Source: Psychromonas sp030397575 (GTDB taxonomy: Bacteria > Pseudomonadota > Gammaproteobacteria > Enterobacterales > Psychromonadaceae). Taken from it: a stretch of DNA of 64,000 nt. The notes beneath the pieces are model-generated. The model was not told the origin of the DNA. It was given only the letters and a program-made list of their open reading frames with translations, and did not search any database. The stretch lies in assembly GCF_046250175.1 (NCBI RefSeq), contig NZ_CP176468.1. One strand, written 5' to 3'. Each line of letters starts with the position of its first letter. Within the stretch, counting starts at the first letter, position 1. Shown here piece by piece: positions 36,833 to 44,313 of the stretch. The position numbers were made by a program, and so were the translations under genes.

Positions 36833-37846
36833 TTATTTATAACCATTAGGGTTAGCAGATTGCCAGCGCCATGTATCTTGCATCATCGCATCTAAATCAC
36901 GTTCTGCTTGCCAACCTAAATCTGATAAAGCTTTTTCCGGTGCAGCATAACAAGCAGCTATGTCGCCTTCCCTTCTAGGAGATACTTGATATGGAATCGC
37001 TTTACCGCTGGCAGCTTCAAAGGCCTTGACCATATCTAATACAGAATAACCATTCCCCGTACCTAAATTATAAATAAAGACACCCGTTTCACTTTTAATG
37101 CGTGTGAGGGCTTTTAAATGACCAATGGCTAAATCAACAACATGGATATAATCACGTACACCAGTGCCATCGTGAGTATCATAATCATCGCCAAATATTG
37201 CTAATTGGCTTAACTTTCCAACACCTACTTGTGAAATATATGGTAATAAGTTGTTTGGGATACCATTAGGGTCTTCTCCAATTAAACCAGATAAATGAGC
37301 TCCAACTGGGTTAAAGTAACGCAAAATAACAAAAGCCCAACGTGGATCTGATTTCGCTACATCAGCCAACACCATCTCTACCATTAACTTAGAGGTACCA
37401 TAAGGGTTGGTTGTACCGCCGACAGGAAAGTCTTCACGTATTGGTAAACTTGCAGGATCCCCGTATACAGTAGCTGAAGAACTAAAAACTAGCTTAAATA
37501 CACCCGCCTCTTTCATCGCATCTAATAAGGTCAAGGTGCCTTGAACATTATTTTGGTAATAAGAAATAGGTTTAGCAACCGACTCGCCCACTGCTTTTAA
37601 TCCAGCAAAGTGAATAACGCAATCAATATCATGTTCGACGAAAACACTATCTAAAAAAGATTTATTTAAAATATCACCTTCATAGAACAAAGGCGTTTTA
37701 CCAGTTATCTTTTCAACTCGATTTAAAGATTCCAATGAAGCATTAACTAAATTATCAACAATAATAACCTGCTGACCTTTATTCAATAATTCAACAACGG
37801 TATGAGAACCGATATAACCTGCGCCGCCTGTTACTAAGATTGTCAT
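36833..37846 (-). CDS. galE: UDP-glucose 4-epimerase
   Basis: GalE interconverts UDP-glucose and UDP-galactose for sugar use and envelope polysaccharide. The 337-aa short-chain dehydrogenase-like protein has the NAD motif ILVTGGAGYIGSHTVVELL at the N-terminus, FSSSATVYGDP with the catalytic serine/threonine, the YGTSK catalytic Tyr-Lys pair near residue 148, and RYFNPVGAHLSGLIGEDP. The length equals E. coli GalE (338 aa). No other gal gene is adjacent, so a role in surface polysaccharide is as likely as galactose use. Confidence 0.96.
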   Translation of the reverse strand: MTILVTGGAGYIGSHTVVELLNKGQQVIIVDNLVNASLESLNRVEKITGKTPLFYEGDILNKSFLDSVFVEHDIDCVIHFAGLKAVGESVAKPISYYQNNVQGTLTLLDAMKEAGVFKLVFSSSATVYGDPASLPIREDFPVGGTTNPYGTSKLMVEMVLADVAKSDPRWAFVILRYFNPVGAHLSGLIGEDPNGIPNNLLPYISQVGVGKLSQLAIFGDDYDTHDGTGVRDYIHVVDLAIGHLKALTRIKSETGVFIYNLGTGNGYSVLDMVKAFEAASGKAIPYQVSPRREGDIAACYAAPEKALSDLGWQAERDLDAMMQDTWRWQSANPNGYK

Positions 37847-37880
37847 TAGTAATTCCCAATAATATTAAGGTTAAAAACAA

Positions 37881-37906
37881 AAAAACCACTAATGATAGTG
37901 GTTTTT
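37881..37906 (-). terminator. Terminator after the ComEA-like gene
   Basis: AAAAACCACT and AGTGGTTTTT form a perfect 10-bp stem with an AATGAT loop. A T-rich tail follows on the minus strand, 21 nt past the comEA-like stop and before galE. Confidence 0.85.
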
Positions 37907-37927
37907 CAAGTCACCTTTTAGGCCCAA

Positions 37928-38335
37928 TTATAGGCTTAAGTAAGGTAAGATCTTAGCTAAAGTAGCACTACCTATACCACTGATATTAGTTAAATCCGCT
38001 AAGTCAGTGAAGTCACCATATTGCTCACGGTATTCAACGATTTTTTCAGCAATTGACGTACCGATACCAGAAACAGAGGTTAACTCTTCTACCGATGCAC
38101 TGTTGATATCGATTTTTGAGCTATTAGCGCTTGAACTAACAGAACTTACTTTATCTTCTGCGCTAGTCGTTGCTGAGCTTACTTTTTCTTCTGCACTGCT
38201 TGTTGCAGAATTTACTTTTTCGAGACTTGAAGTAGCAATACTCCCAAAGTCAGCAGCAAATGCAGCTTGGAAGCTTGTTGGTACTAAAAATAGTGAAGCA
38301 GCCAGTGCGGCAGTGCGAACAAATTTGATATTCAT
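37928..38335 (-). CDS. ComEA-like periplasmic helix-hairpin-helix protein
   Basis: This 135-aa exported protein probably binds double-stranded DNA in the periplasm, as ComEA does during DNA uptake. It has a signal peptide (residues 1-27, cleavage after AFA) and a Ser/Ala-rich linker holding three 11-residue repeats (about 37-69). The C-terminal helix-hairpin-helix pair follows (IDINSASVEELTSVSGIGTS and LTNISGIGSATLAKILPYL, about 75-135). The type IV pilus genes in the same window would supply the pulling machinery, but competence is only an inference. It ends at its own terminator, so it appears monocistronic. Confidence 0.85.
   Translation of the reverse strand: MNIKFVRTAALAASLFLVPTSFQAAFAADFGSIATSSLEKVNSATSSAEEKVSSATTSAEDKVSSVSSSANSSKIDINSASVEELTSVSGIGTSIAEKIVEYREQYGDFTDLADLTNISGIGSATLAKILPYLSL
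38129..38227 (-). repeat. Three 33-bp tandem repeats in the ComEA-like gene
   Basis: Three in-frame copies of an 11-residue unit: SLEKVNSATSS, AEEKVSSATTS and AEDKVSSVSSS (residues 37-69). The DNA copies are recognisably similar, with the recurring ACTTTTTCTTCTGC-like core on the plus strand. Confidence 0.8.
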
Positions 38336-38772
38336 ATTATTTTCCTTGTTATTATAATGTGTCTTGGCTAATACAATTTATGTCATTTTAATCAATAAAC
38401 TATAAACTGCCAATAGTCTATATCGCTATATTTTTCATATACCTATATAGTACTAGTCCTTTGATATCATGGATTAGTAATTAATCCAGTTCAATACCAT
38501 CTAACACCAATAACATTAGTTAATATGATGACTTGTACTACTCCAATAATTAATTTTTCGATAAGCTTAATTGATTAGATCAATTAACACCTAAACGAAC
38601 CTATTTTATTCCGTACAATCTTATTCATATGGTTAATACTATCGGTACAACTATCAGACAGTTCTAATTAAATTAGTTCAGTTGATATGAATAGCAAGTT
38701 ACACCATCAATATTATTAACAGTTCTATCAATATATTTTTTGCTACACTCATAAAAAATTATAGGAAACGCT
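38336..38772. other. Gene-free 437-bp AT-rich stretch upstream of glpG
   Basis: No credible coding frame is present; the longest ATG frame I noticed codes only 17 residues. A 13-bp palindrome, CTAATT-A-AATTAG, lies at 38664-38676. The promoters of both flanking divergent genes must be here, but I could not pick clear -35/-10 pairs. Confidence 0.5.
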
Positions 38773-39609
38773 ATGATATCCTTACACCGTTTTGAACATC
38801 TTCGCTTAGCCCAAGCATTGTCAGATTATTTAAATAGCCAAAAAATCAGTAATATAATTCAACATTCTGAATTTTCTTATGAAATATTACTTGAACAAGA
38901 ACAACAATTAACGCTCGCAGAAAAAGCATTGGCTGAGTTCTTAGCTAACCCAACTCAAAGTAAATATCTCTCAGCAAGTTGGGAATCAGGCAACTTAAAA
39001 AGTGCACCAGATCAACTATCTTATGCTAATGCTGATTTATTCAGTAACTTTAAACGCCAGGCAGGCATATTAACGCATAGCTTATTTGTTATTTGCTGCG
39101 TTATTTATGCACTAATTGCGTTCGGTGTCTTTAATCCTTTGAATTCATTCTTAGGATTTTATCAACAGCAACCTTTTGATTATCTTCAGAGCTGGCGCTT
39201 TATCACACCTGCTTTATTGCATTTTAGCCTGCTACATATTGTATTTAATTTACTGTGGTGGTGGCAATTAGGTGGCTTAGTAGAAAAACAACATGGTAAA
39301 CAGCGCCTCATACTATTATTTTTATTTTCAGCCGTTGCCTCGAACGTCTCTCAATTTTTCTTAGTCGGTCCGTACTTTGGAGGGTTAAGTGGTGTCGTTT
39401 ATGCATTGGTTGGATATTGTTGGTTATTTGGACAATTAGACAAAACCAGCAGAGTACAACTTCCAAATGGTATGTTCGCTATTTTATTAGGTTGGCTAGT
39501 ACTTGGTTTTCTTGATATTTTGCCTACTAACCTAGCCAACTATGCGCACCTAGTTGGTTTATTAGCAGGACTAATATTAGCTTTTGTTTGCCATAGATTG
39601 AAACTTTAA
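38773..39609 (+). CDS. glpG: Rhomboid intramembrane serine protease GlpG
   Basis: GlpG cleaves single-pass membrane proteins within the membrane. The 278-aa protein has an N-terminal cytoplasmic domain (residues about 1-75) and six membrane segments. The conserved LLHIVFNLLWWWQLGGLVEK lies on the second, FGGLSGVVYALVGYCW carries the catalytic serine in GxSG, and YAHLVGLLAGLIL carries the catalytic histidine. The order of elements is the same as in E. coli GlpG (276 aa). ATAGGAAAC precedes the ATG. It is convergent with the FliL-like gene 17 nt away. Confidence 0.95.
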   Translation: MISLHRFEHLRLAQALSDYLNSQKISNIIQHSEFSYEILLEQEQQLTLAEKALAEFLANPTQSKYLSASWESGNLKSAPDQLSYANADLFSNFKRQAGILTHSLFVICCVIYALIAFGVFNPLNSFLGFYQQQPFDYLQSWRFITPALLHFSLLHIVFNLLWWWQLGGLVEKQHGKQRLILLFLFSAVASNVSQFFLVGPYFGGLSGVVYALVGYCWLFGQLDKTSRVQLPNGMFAILLGWLVLGFLDILPTNLANYAHLVGLLAGLILAFVCHRLKL

Positions 39610-39617
39610 CAACAGCC

Positions 39618-39681
39618 CACAGGTGATTATTGATCTAAGTATTTAGTAAAAAGTAGATCTTCTACTGGTCTATCACCTGTG
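39618..39681. repeat. Nested inverted repeat across the glpG / FliL-like 3' ends
   Basis: CACAGGTGAT (39618-39627) is exactly matched by ATCACCTGTG (39672-39681). Inside lies a second pair, GATCTA (39632-39637) and TAGATC (39654-39659). The right arm is within the FliL-like coding sequence. No T-run follows, so it is not a standard terminator. Confidence 0.7.
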
Positions 39682-40043
39682 ATTTCAAAAATAGCATCAT
39701 TAATTTCATTTAAACAACGTAACCTAATCGCTTTACGCTCACTGATAGAACGAATTTGTTGCTCATTTTGTTCGCCTAATACCGTGATAATACGATCTCG
39801 AATTAGAGGTTCATGAAGTTCCACTTCCTGAAAAGCTTTAGTCGACTTGACCATAAGATCAATGCCAACTCTGATATAGCCAAGTCGTTTGCCAGGCTTA
39901 ATATAATTAGTGATGATGTCAGGGTCTAATGCAAAATACTGGTAGTCTGATGTGAGTTGAGTCGATTCTTCTTCAGCCACAACAAAATTTAATGGCGACA
40001 ATAACACCAAAGATAAAACGCAAAATAATACTTTTTTAAACAT
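39627..40043 (-). CDS. Secreted FliL-like protein
   Basis: This 138-aa protein has a signal peptide (residues 1-23, ending FVVA) and a FliL-type periplasmic domain (YQYFALDPDIITNYIKPG, LGYIRVGIDLMV, HEPLIRDRIITVLGEQNEQQ, IFEITGDRPVEDLLFTKYL). Unlike flagellar FliL it lacks a cytoplasmic segment and is not in a flagellar operon. Vibrios and relatives carry a similar protein beside ubiC/glpG. Its role is unknown; a part in flagellar stator support is possible but unproven. Confidence 0.82.
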   Translation of the reverse strand: MFKKVLFCVLSLVLLSPLNFVVAEEESTQLTSDYQYFALDPDIITNYIKPGKRLGYIRVGIDLMVKSTKAFQEVELHEPLIRDRIITVLGEQNEQQIRSISERKAIRLRCLNEINDAIFEITGDRPVEDLLFTKYLDQ

Positions 40044-40217
40044 TCTAAATTCCTAAAAACTATAATAATATTTTTTGCGGTATATGATAGCAGTCACAGC
40101 TGATTATTGTGGATAAAAAAGTAGCAATAATAAAAAATATCATGATATTTTCTGCATGCCCTTGAGAATAAATCATAATTTTTTATTAAGTTAAGTTAAT
40201 AAACCAAACAGTATTGT

Positions 40218-40223
40218 TATAAT
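40218..40223 (+). promoter_or_regulatory. Candidate -10 element upstream of ubiC
   Basis: A perfect TATAAT in the context ATTGTTATAATCAG lies 115 nt before the ubiC ATG. The region 17 nt upstream (GTTAAT) matches a -35 poorly. The rest of the 294-bp gap shows nothing else I can name. Confidence 0.35.
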
Positions 40224-40337
40224 CAGTATTTATCCGTCACCTTCAGCAATTTACTGAGTTAGGTAGCCTCTATTCTTTTATTAACATCAAAGAGCCTACT
40301 AATGAGTGTGATTAATACTATTCAATGAAAGGCTTGT

Positions 40338-40895
40338 ATGTTTAACCAACTGCTTAATATTGCTTCATCGACCACTTGGCAAGAAGCCCAGTCAGTCAAT
40401 AATTGCTCGCAGCAAGTACTTTCATGGTTATTAGATGAGAGTTCATTAACTAAAAAACTTGAACAATATTGCCAAACATTTAAGGTTCAAGTTCGCCAAC
40501 AAATCACTACCAATGCAGAAATTACACCACTCTCTCCACATTTTTCAAATGCTCGAAAAATATTGGTACGAGAAGTGTTTTTGTACTGTGATCAACAGGC
40601 TCATGTTTTTGCACAAACAGAAATACCTTCAGATACTTTGTCAGATAGCCAACAAGCATTAGCTCATATTGGCAGTGAATCACTAGGTCGTTTCCTCTTT
40701 CAAAACACATCTTTAAAACGTGGCACAATAGAAATAGCCGAATTTAAATCAGGCTCTTTAATACATCAACTATGCCAAACATTAGCGCAAAACTGTGACC
40801 ATTCACTTTGGGCAAGACGTTCTATTTTTTATATAGAAAACAAACCCTTATTAGTTAGCGAAGTGTTTCTTCCTGCCTCGGAAATTTATCAATGA
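40338..40895 (+). CDS. ubiC: Chorismate-pyruvate lyase UbiC
   Basis: UbiC makes 4-hydroxybenzoate from chorismate, the first committed step of ubiquinone synthesis. The 185-aa protein shows the family blocks WLLDESSLTKKLEQYC, VREVFLYCDQQAHVFAQTEI with the conserved arginine, LGRFLFQNTSLKRGTIEIAE, and LWARRSIFYIENKPLLVSEV near the C-terminus. Its stop overlaps the ubiA start by 4 nt (ATGA), so the two are coupled. Chorismate comes from the shikimate pathway that includes aroK/aroB in this window. Confidence 0.93.
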   Translation: MFNQLLNIASSTTWQEAQSVNNCSQQVLSWLLDESSLTKKLEQYCQTFKVQVRQQITTNAEITPLSPHFSNARKILVREVFLYCDQQAHVFAQTEIPSDTLSDSQQALAHIGSESLGRFLFQNTSLKRGTIEIAEFKSGSLIHQLCQTLAQNCDHSLWARRSIFYIENKPLLVSEVFLPASEIYQ

Positions 40896-41758
40896 TCTCA
40901 TATATAAACGCCCCTAAACGCCAAGCTTTTATTCAACTAATGCGAGCAGATAAACCCATTGGGACATTATTATTGCTCTGGCCCACTTTATGGGCGCTAT
41001 GGATTGCAGCGGAGGGGTTACCAAACCTGGGTACCTTAATTGTATTTTGTTTAGGTGTCTTTGTTATGCGCAGTGCGGGTTGTGTGATTAATGATTTTGC
41101 CGACCGTAAAGTAGATGGCTTTGTAGAACGCACTAAAAATCGCCCATTACCTTCTGGACGGGCTACCAGTAAAGAAGCAATATACTTATTTATAATATTA
41201 GCCTTAGTTGCTTTTTTATTAGTACTGACACAGAATACATTAACGATTCAATTATCATTTATTGGTTTACTGTTAGCCTTTATCTACCCATTCATGAAGC
41301 GGTTTACTAATTTACCTCAGTTTGTATTAGGCTTAGCTTTTAGCTGGTCAATTCCCATGGCGTATGCAGCACAAGCAGATCAAATTGATAATGTTGTTTG
41401 GTTATTATTCATCGCTAACCTAACTTGGACGGTCGCTTATGACACTATGTATGGCATGGTGGATAAAGAAGATGATTTGAAAATAGGCATAAAATCTACA
41501 GCTATTTTATTTGGCCGATTCGATAAAGTTATCATTGCAGGTTTTCAGTTAATAACTTTATTGCTGTTATTCACAGTAGGCATATTAGAAAGCTTAAATA
41601 GCTTTTATTATGTTGCTCTTATTGTAGTGGCTGGCTTATTTGTACAACAGCAAATACATATTAAAAATAGACAGCGCGCTAACTGCTTTAAAGCATTTTT
41701 AGATAATAACTACGTGGGTATCCTAATTTTTGTAGGCTTATTTTTAGCTTACCTTTAA
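40892..41758 (+). CDS. ubiA: 4-hydroxybenzoate polyprenyltransferase UbiA
   Basis: UbiA attaches the polyprenyl chain to 4-hydroxybenzoate in the inner membrane. The 288-aa protein has about eight to nine membrane segments and both aspartate-rich motifs: NDFADRKVDGFVERTKNRPL near residue 68 and DTMYGMVDKEDDLKIGIKS near residue 185. The N-terminal LMRADKPIGTLLLLWPTLWA is typical. It overlaps ubiC by 4 nt, as in E. coli. A weak inverted repeat (TTAAGTGT/ACACTTAA, 41779-41822) follows. Confidence 0.97.
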   Translation: MISYINAPKRQAFIQLMRADKPIGTLLLLWPTLWALWIAAEGLPNLGTLIVFCLGVFVMRSAGCVINDFADRKVDGFVERTKNRPLPSGRATSKEAIYLFIILALVAFLLVLTQNTLTIQLSFIGLLLAFIYPFMKRFTNLPQFVLGLAFSWSIPMAYAAQADQIDNVVWLLFIANLTWTVAYDTMYGMVDKEDDLKIGIKSTAILFGRFDKVIIAGFQLITLLLLFTVGILESLNSFYYVALIVVAGLFVQQQIHIKNRQRANCFKAFLDNNYVGILIFVGLFLAYL

Positions 41759-41838
41759 GTTATACAACATCATCATTATTAAGTGTCGCTATATGAAACT
41801 CTATCGATACAGCAACACTTAATCTCACTTTTTACAGT

Positions 41839-43290
41839 TTAGCAACCAGGTCCACACTCCATACATTCGCTGATCATCGCAGATCCCAGTTTCAGTTTTG
41901 CATTAAGGTCTCGCAAGGCGGTTCGCACCCCTTCTTCTATCACCGGATGATAAAAAGGCATTGCTAACATTTGAGATATAGTCATTTGATTTTGATGAGC
42001 CCAGGCGAGTAAGTGAGCAAGGTGCTCTGCTTCAGGGCCGATTATTTCCGCTCCTAAAAAGCGTCCAGTTCCTTGTTCGCCATAAAGGTGTAATAAACCT
42101 TTATTTTTAAGTATAACACGACTACGACCTTGATTTTCAAAGGAGACGCTTCCCGTTTCAAAACAACCACATCCTCCCAGTTTCTCTGTTACCTGTTGAT
42201 AACTTAACCCTACCATTGCTAATTGTGGATCGGTAAATACTGCAGCAATCGAAGAACGACGTAAACCAGCAACAATATTTGGATAAATACCGGCATTGCT
42301 ACCCGCTATTTTGCCTTGGTCTGCCGCTTCATGTAATAAAGGAACTTGGTTACTGGCATCACCAGCAATAAAAATTGAGGGTATGGACGTTTGCATTGTA
42401 TGAGGGTCAGCAACCGGCACACCTCGATCATCGACATCTATTGCTATTTTATCTAACCCTAGGTTATCCACATTAGGGCGACGTCCCGTTGCAGCAAGTA
42501 CATAATCAACGTGCTTAATTTTCTCTTTTCCCTGCTTATCAATATATGTTATTTCAACTAATTCTCCATTTAGTTGCATATTACTAATTTTTGCATCCGC
42601 ATCTAAATAAAATTCATCACTAAAAGTTTTTTCAGCGTACGCCATAATGTCAGAGTCAGTAAAGGGGCCTACTTTTCCTCCCATGCCAAACATCAACACT
42701 TCAACACCTAGTCGGTGTAATGCTTGCCCTAATTCTAAACCAATCACGCCAGGCCCAAATACAGCCACTGAGCTTGGTAAATCTTGCCAATCAAATACAT
42801 CATCATTCACAATTAACTTATCCCCAAGGTCATTCCAAGCACTTGGATAAGTAGGGCGAGATCCGGTAGCAATAACCACGCGCTGTGCATTCACAGTGGT
42901 GTGTTCATCAAGTTGTAATTGTGTTTCTGTTACAAACTTAACATGACCTATTAACTTATCATGTGGATCTATCTCATCAATAGCACCCACCACCAATCCT
43001 ACAAACCGATCACGTTCGTCGCGCACCCGTTGCATTACTTTTTTGCCATCAATATTTATTTGCCCATCAATAACAATACCAAAGGGTTCAGTGTGAGCCG
43101 CATTATGAGCAACCTCTGCAGCAGCAATTAATAACTTACTTGGCATACAACCGACACGGGCACAGGTAGTACCATATGCATCGCCTTCAATGAGCACCAC
43201 TGAATCTGTTTTTTGTTTCGCCGCTCGATAGGCTGACAAACCCGCAGATCCAGCGCCAATAACGGCAACTTGAACATTAACTTGCTTCAT
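41839..43290 (-). CDS. Lipoamide dehydrogenase-like disulfide reductase with Cys-rich C-terminus
   Basis: This FAD-dependent disulfide oxidoreductase has 483 aa. The ATG at 43290 is chosen because GGAG stands 6 nt upstream; a GTG 12 nt earlier includes that site. The FAD motif VAVIGAGSAGLSAYRAAK is followed by the redox pair in GTTCARVGCMPSKLL, an NAD(P) motif VAVFGPGVIGLELGQALHRL, IFIAGDASNQVPLLHEAADQ, and the C-terminal His-Glu of the dimer interface (MPFYHPVIEEGVRTALRDL). The last residues, CMECGPGC, add three cysteines not usual in lipoamide dehydrogenases. No 2-oxoacid dehydrogenase gene is near. The adjacent upstream gene is a peroxiredoxin-glutaredoxin hybrid, which hints at a thiol-reductase role. 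It could also be a mercuric-reductase-like enzyme. Confidence 0.85.
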   Translation of the reverse strand: MKQVNVQVAVIGAGSAGLSAYRAAKQKTDSVVLIEGDAYGTTCARVGCMPSKLLIAAAEVAHNAAHTEPFGIVIDGQINIDGKKVMQRVRDERDRFVGLVVGAIDEIDPHDKLIGHVKFVTETQLQLDEHTTVNAQRVVIATGSRPTYPSAWNDLGDKLIVNDDVFDWQDLPSSVAVFGPGVIGLELGQALHRLGVEVLMFGMGGKVGPFTDSDIMAYAEKTFSDEFYLDADAKISNMQLNGELVEITYIDKQGKEKIKHVDYVLAATGRRPNVDNLGLDKIAIDVDDRGVPVADPHTMQTSIPSIFIAGDASNQVPLLHEAADQGKIAGSNAGIYPNIVAGLRRSSIAAVFTDPQLAMVGLSYQQVTEKLGGCGCFETGSVSFENQGRSRVILKNKGLLHLYGEQGTGRFLGAEIIGPEAEHLAHLLAWAHQNQMTISQMLAMPFYHPVIEEGVRTALRDLNAKLKLGSAMISECMECGPGC

Positions 43291-43316
43291 AGTGTTCTCC
43301 ACTTTTGACTAAGGTA

Positions 43317-43335
43317 AATAATGATAATTTAAATC
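43317..43335. promoter_or_regulatory. Possible Fur-like box upstream of the disulfide reductase
   Basis: TGATAATTTAAATCA (43322-43336) matches the 7-1-7 Fur model (TGATAATnATTATCA) at 11 of 14 fixed positions. It lies 27-45 nt before the reductase start. Chance matches are common in AT-rich DNA, so this is tentative. Confidence 0.25.
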
Positions 43336-43381
43336 ATCGCCGTTCTTCAAAAAGAGGCTTAAAGAAAAACAGGATAAAAAA

Positions 43382-43414
43382 AAGCGCATGCCTTAATAAT
43401 AAAAACATACGCTT
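43382..43414 (-). terminator. Terminator after the peroxiredoxin-glutaredoxin gene
   Basis: On the minus strand AAGCGTATG pairs with CATGCGCTT (one wobble) and runs into TTTTTTTTATCC, 26 nt after the stop. The disulfide reductase downstream therefore probably has its own promoter. Confidence 0.82.
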
Positions 43415-43440
43415 ATAATCAATAATGATCGAGGAACAGT

Positions 43441-44172
43441 TTAGCTATTTGCGTAAGCGACTGCTGCGTCACTATCACCCAGGTGCTTACCGTCAACAAA
43501 TATTTGCGGTACCGTTGTTTGGCCAGACATTGCTTTTAGCGCTACGCTAGTTGCATCTTTGCCTAATACAATCTCTTCAAACTTAATACTATTGTCTTTT
43601 AAAGCGGCTTTTGCTTTTTCGCAGAAAGGGCAACCTGGTTTAGTTAATAACGCAACAGCTGAAGGGGCTTTTGCATTTGGGTTGATGTAATTTAACATCG
43701 TATCAGCGTCAGACACTTCAAACGGGTCTCCCGGTTGATTTGGCTCGATAAACATTTTATCAATCACGCCATCTTTCACTAGCATGCTGTAACGCCAGCT
43801 ACGCTTACCAAAACCGATGTCATTTTTATTCACTAACATCCCCATGCCTTCAGTGAACTCGCCACTGCCATCAGGTACTACTGTAATGTGATCTGCTTCT
43901 TGATCTGCAAGCCATGCATTCATCACAAACGTATCATTAACGCTTAAACATACCACTTCATCAACACCGTTTTCTTTTAAAACAGCAGCTAATTCATTAT
44001 AACGTGGAAGATGTGTTGAAGAGCAAGTTGGTGTAAATGCACCAGGTAATGCAAATACTACTACCGTTTTATTTTTAAATAACTGGTCAGTAGTGATATT
44101 AACCCACTCATCACCCTGACGAGTTGGGAAAGTAACATTGGGTACGTGTTGACCTTCGATGTTGTCTAACAT
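43441..44172 (-). CDS. Peroxiredoxin-glutaredoxin hybrid peroxidase
   Basis: This 243-aa fusion reduces hydrogen peroxide and alkyl hydroperoxides with glutathione. Residues about 1-160 are a Prx5-type peroxiredoxin with the peroxidatic cysteine in GAFTPTCSSTHLPRY. Residues about 170-243 are a glutaredoxin with the CPFC active site (LTKPGCPFCEKAKAAL), TVPQIFVDG and HLGDSDA. The same architecture is known from Haemophilus, Vibrio and Chromatium. A disulfide reductase gene follows on the same strand, but a terminator at 43382-43414 lies between. An AGGAG ribosome site precedes the ATG. Confidence 0.95.
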   Translation of the reverse strand: MLDNIEGQHVPNVTFPTRQGDEWVNITTDQLFKNKTVVVFALPGAFTPTCSSTHLPRYNELAAVLKENGVDEVVCLSVNDTFVMNAWLADQEADHITVVPDGSGEFTEGMGMLVNKNDIGFGKRSWRYSMLVKDGVIDKMFIEPNQPGDPFEVSDADTMLNYINPNAKAPSAVALLTKPGCPFCEKAKAALKDNSIKFEEIVLGKDATSVALKAMSGQTTVPQIFVDGKHLGDSDAAVAYANS

Positions 44173-44289
44173 GTGTGACTCCTAATAGTCTAAGTTTAGT
44201 ATTAAAGTTGCGAGCAAAAACCTATTTGCCGCAAACAAGTTGTGAATCCTTTCTAGGCCTATCGACCTCTGTTACTAATTAGTAGAAAA

Positions 44290-44306
44290 ACTCGACACCA
44301 GCGAGT
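44290..44306 (-). terminator. Short terminator after rep
   Basis: On the minus strand ACTCG and CGAGT form a 5-bp stem with a 7-nt loop followed by TTTTTCT, a few bases after the rep stop codon. Confidence 0.6.
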
Positions 44307-44313
44307 ATTTAAA

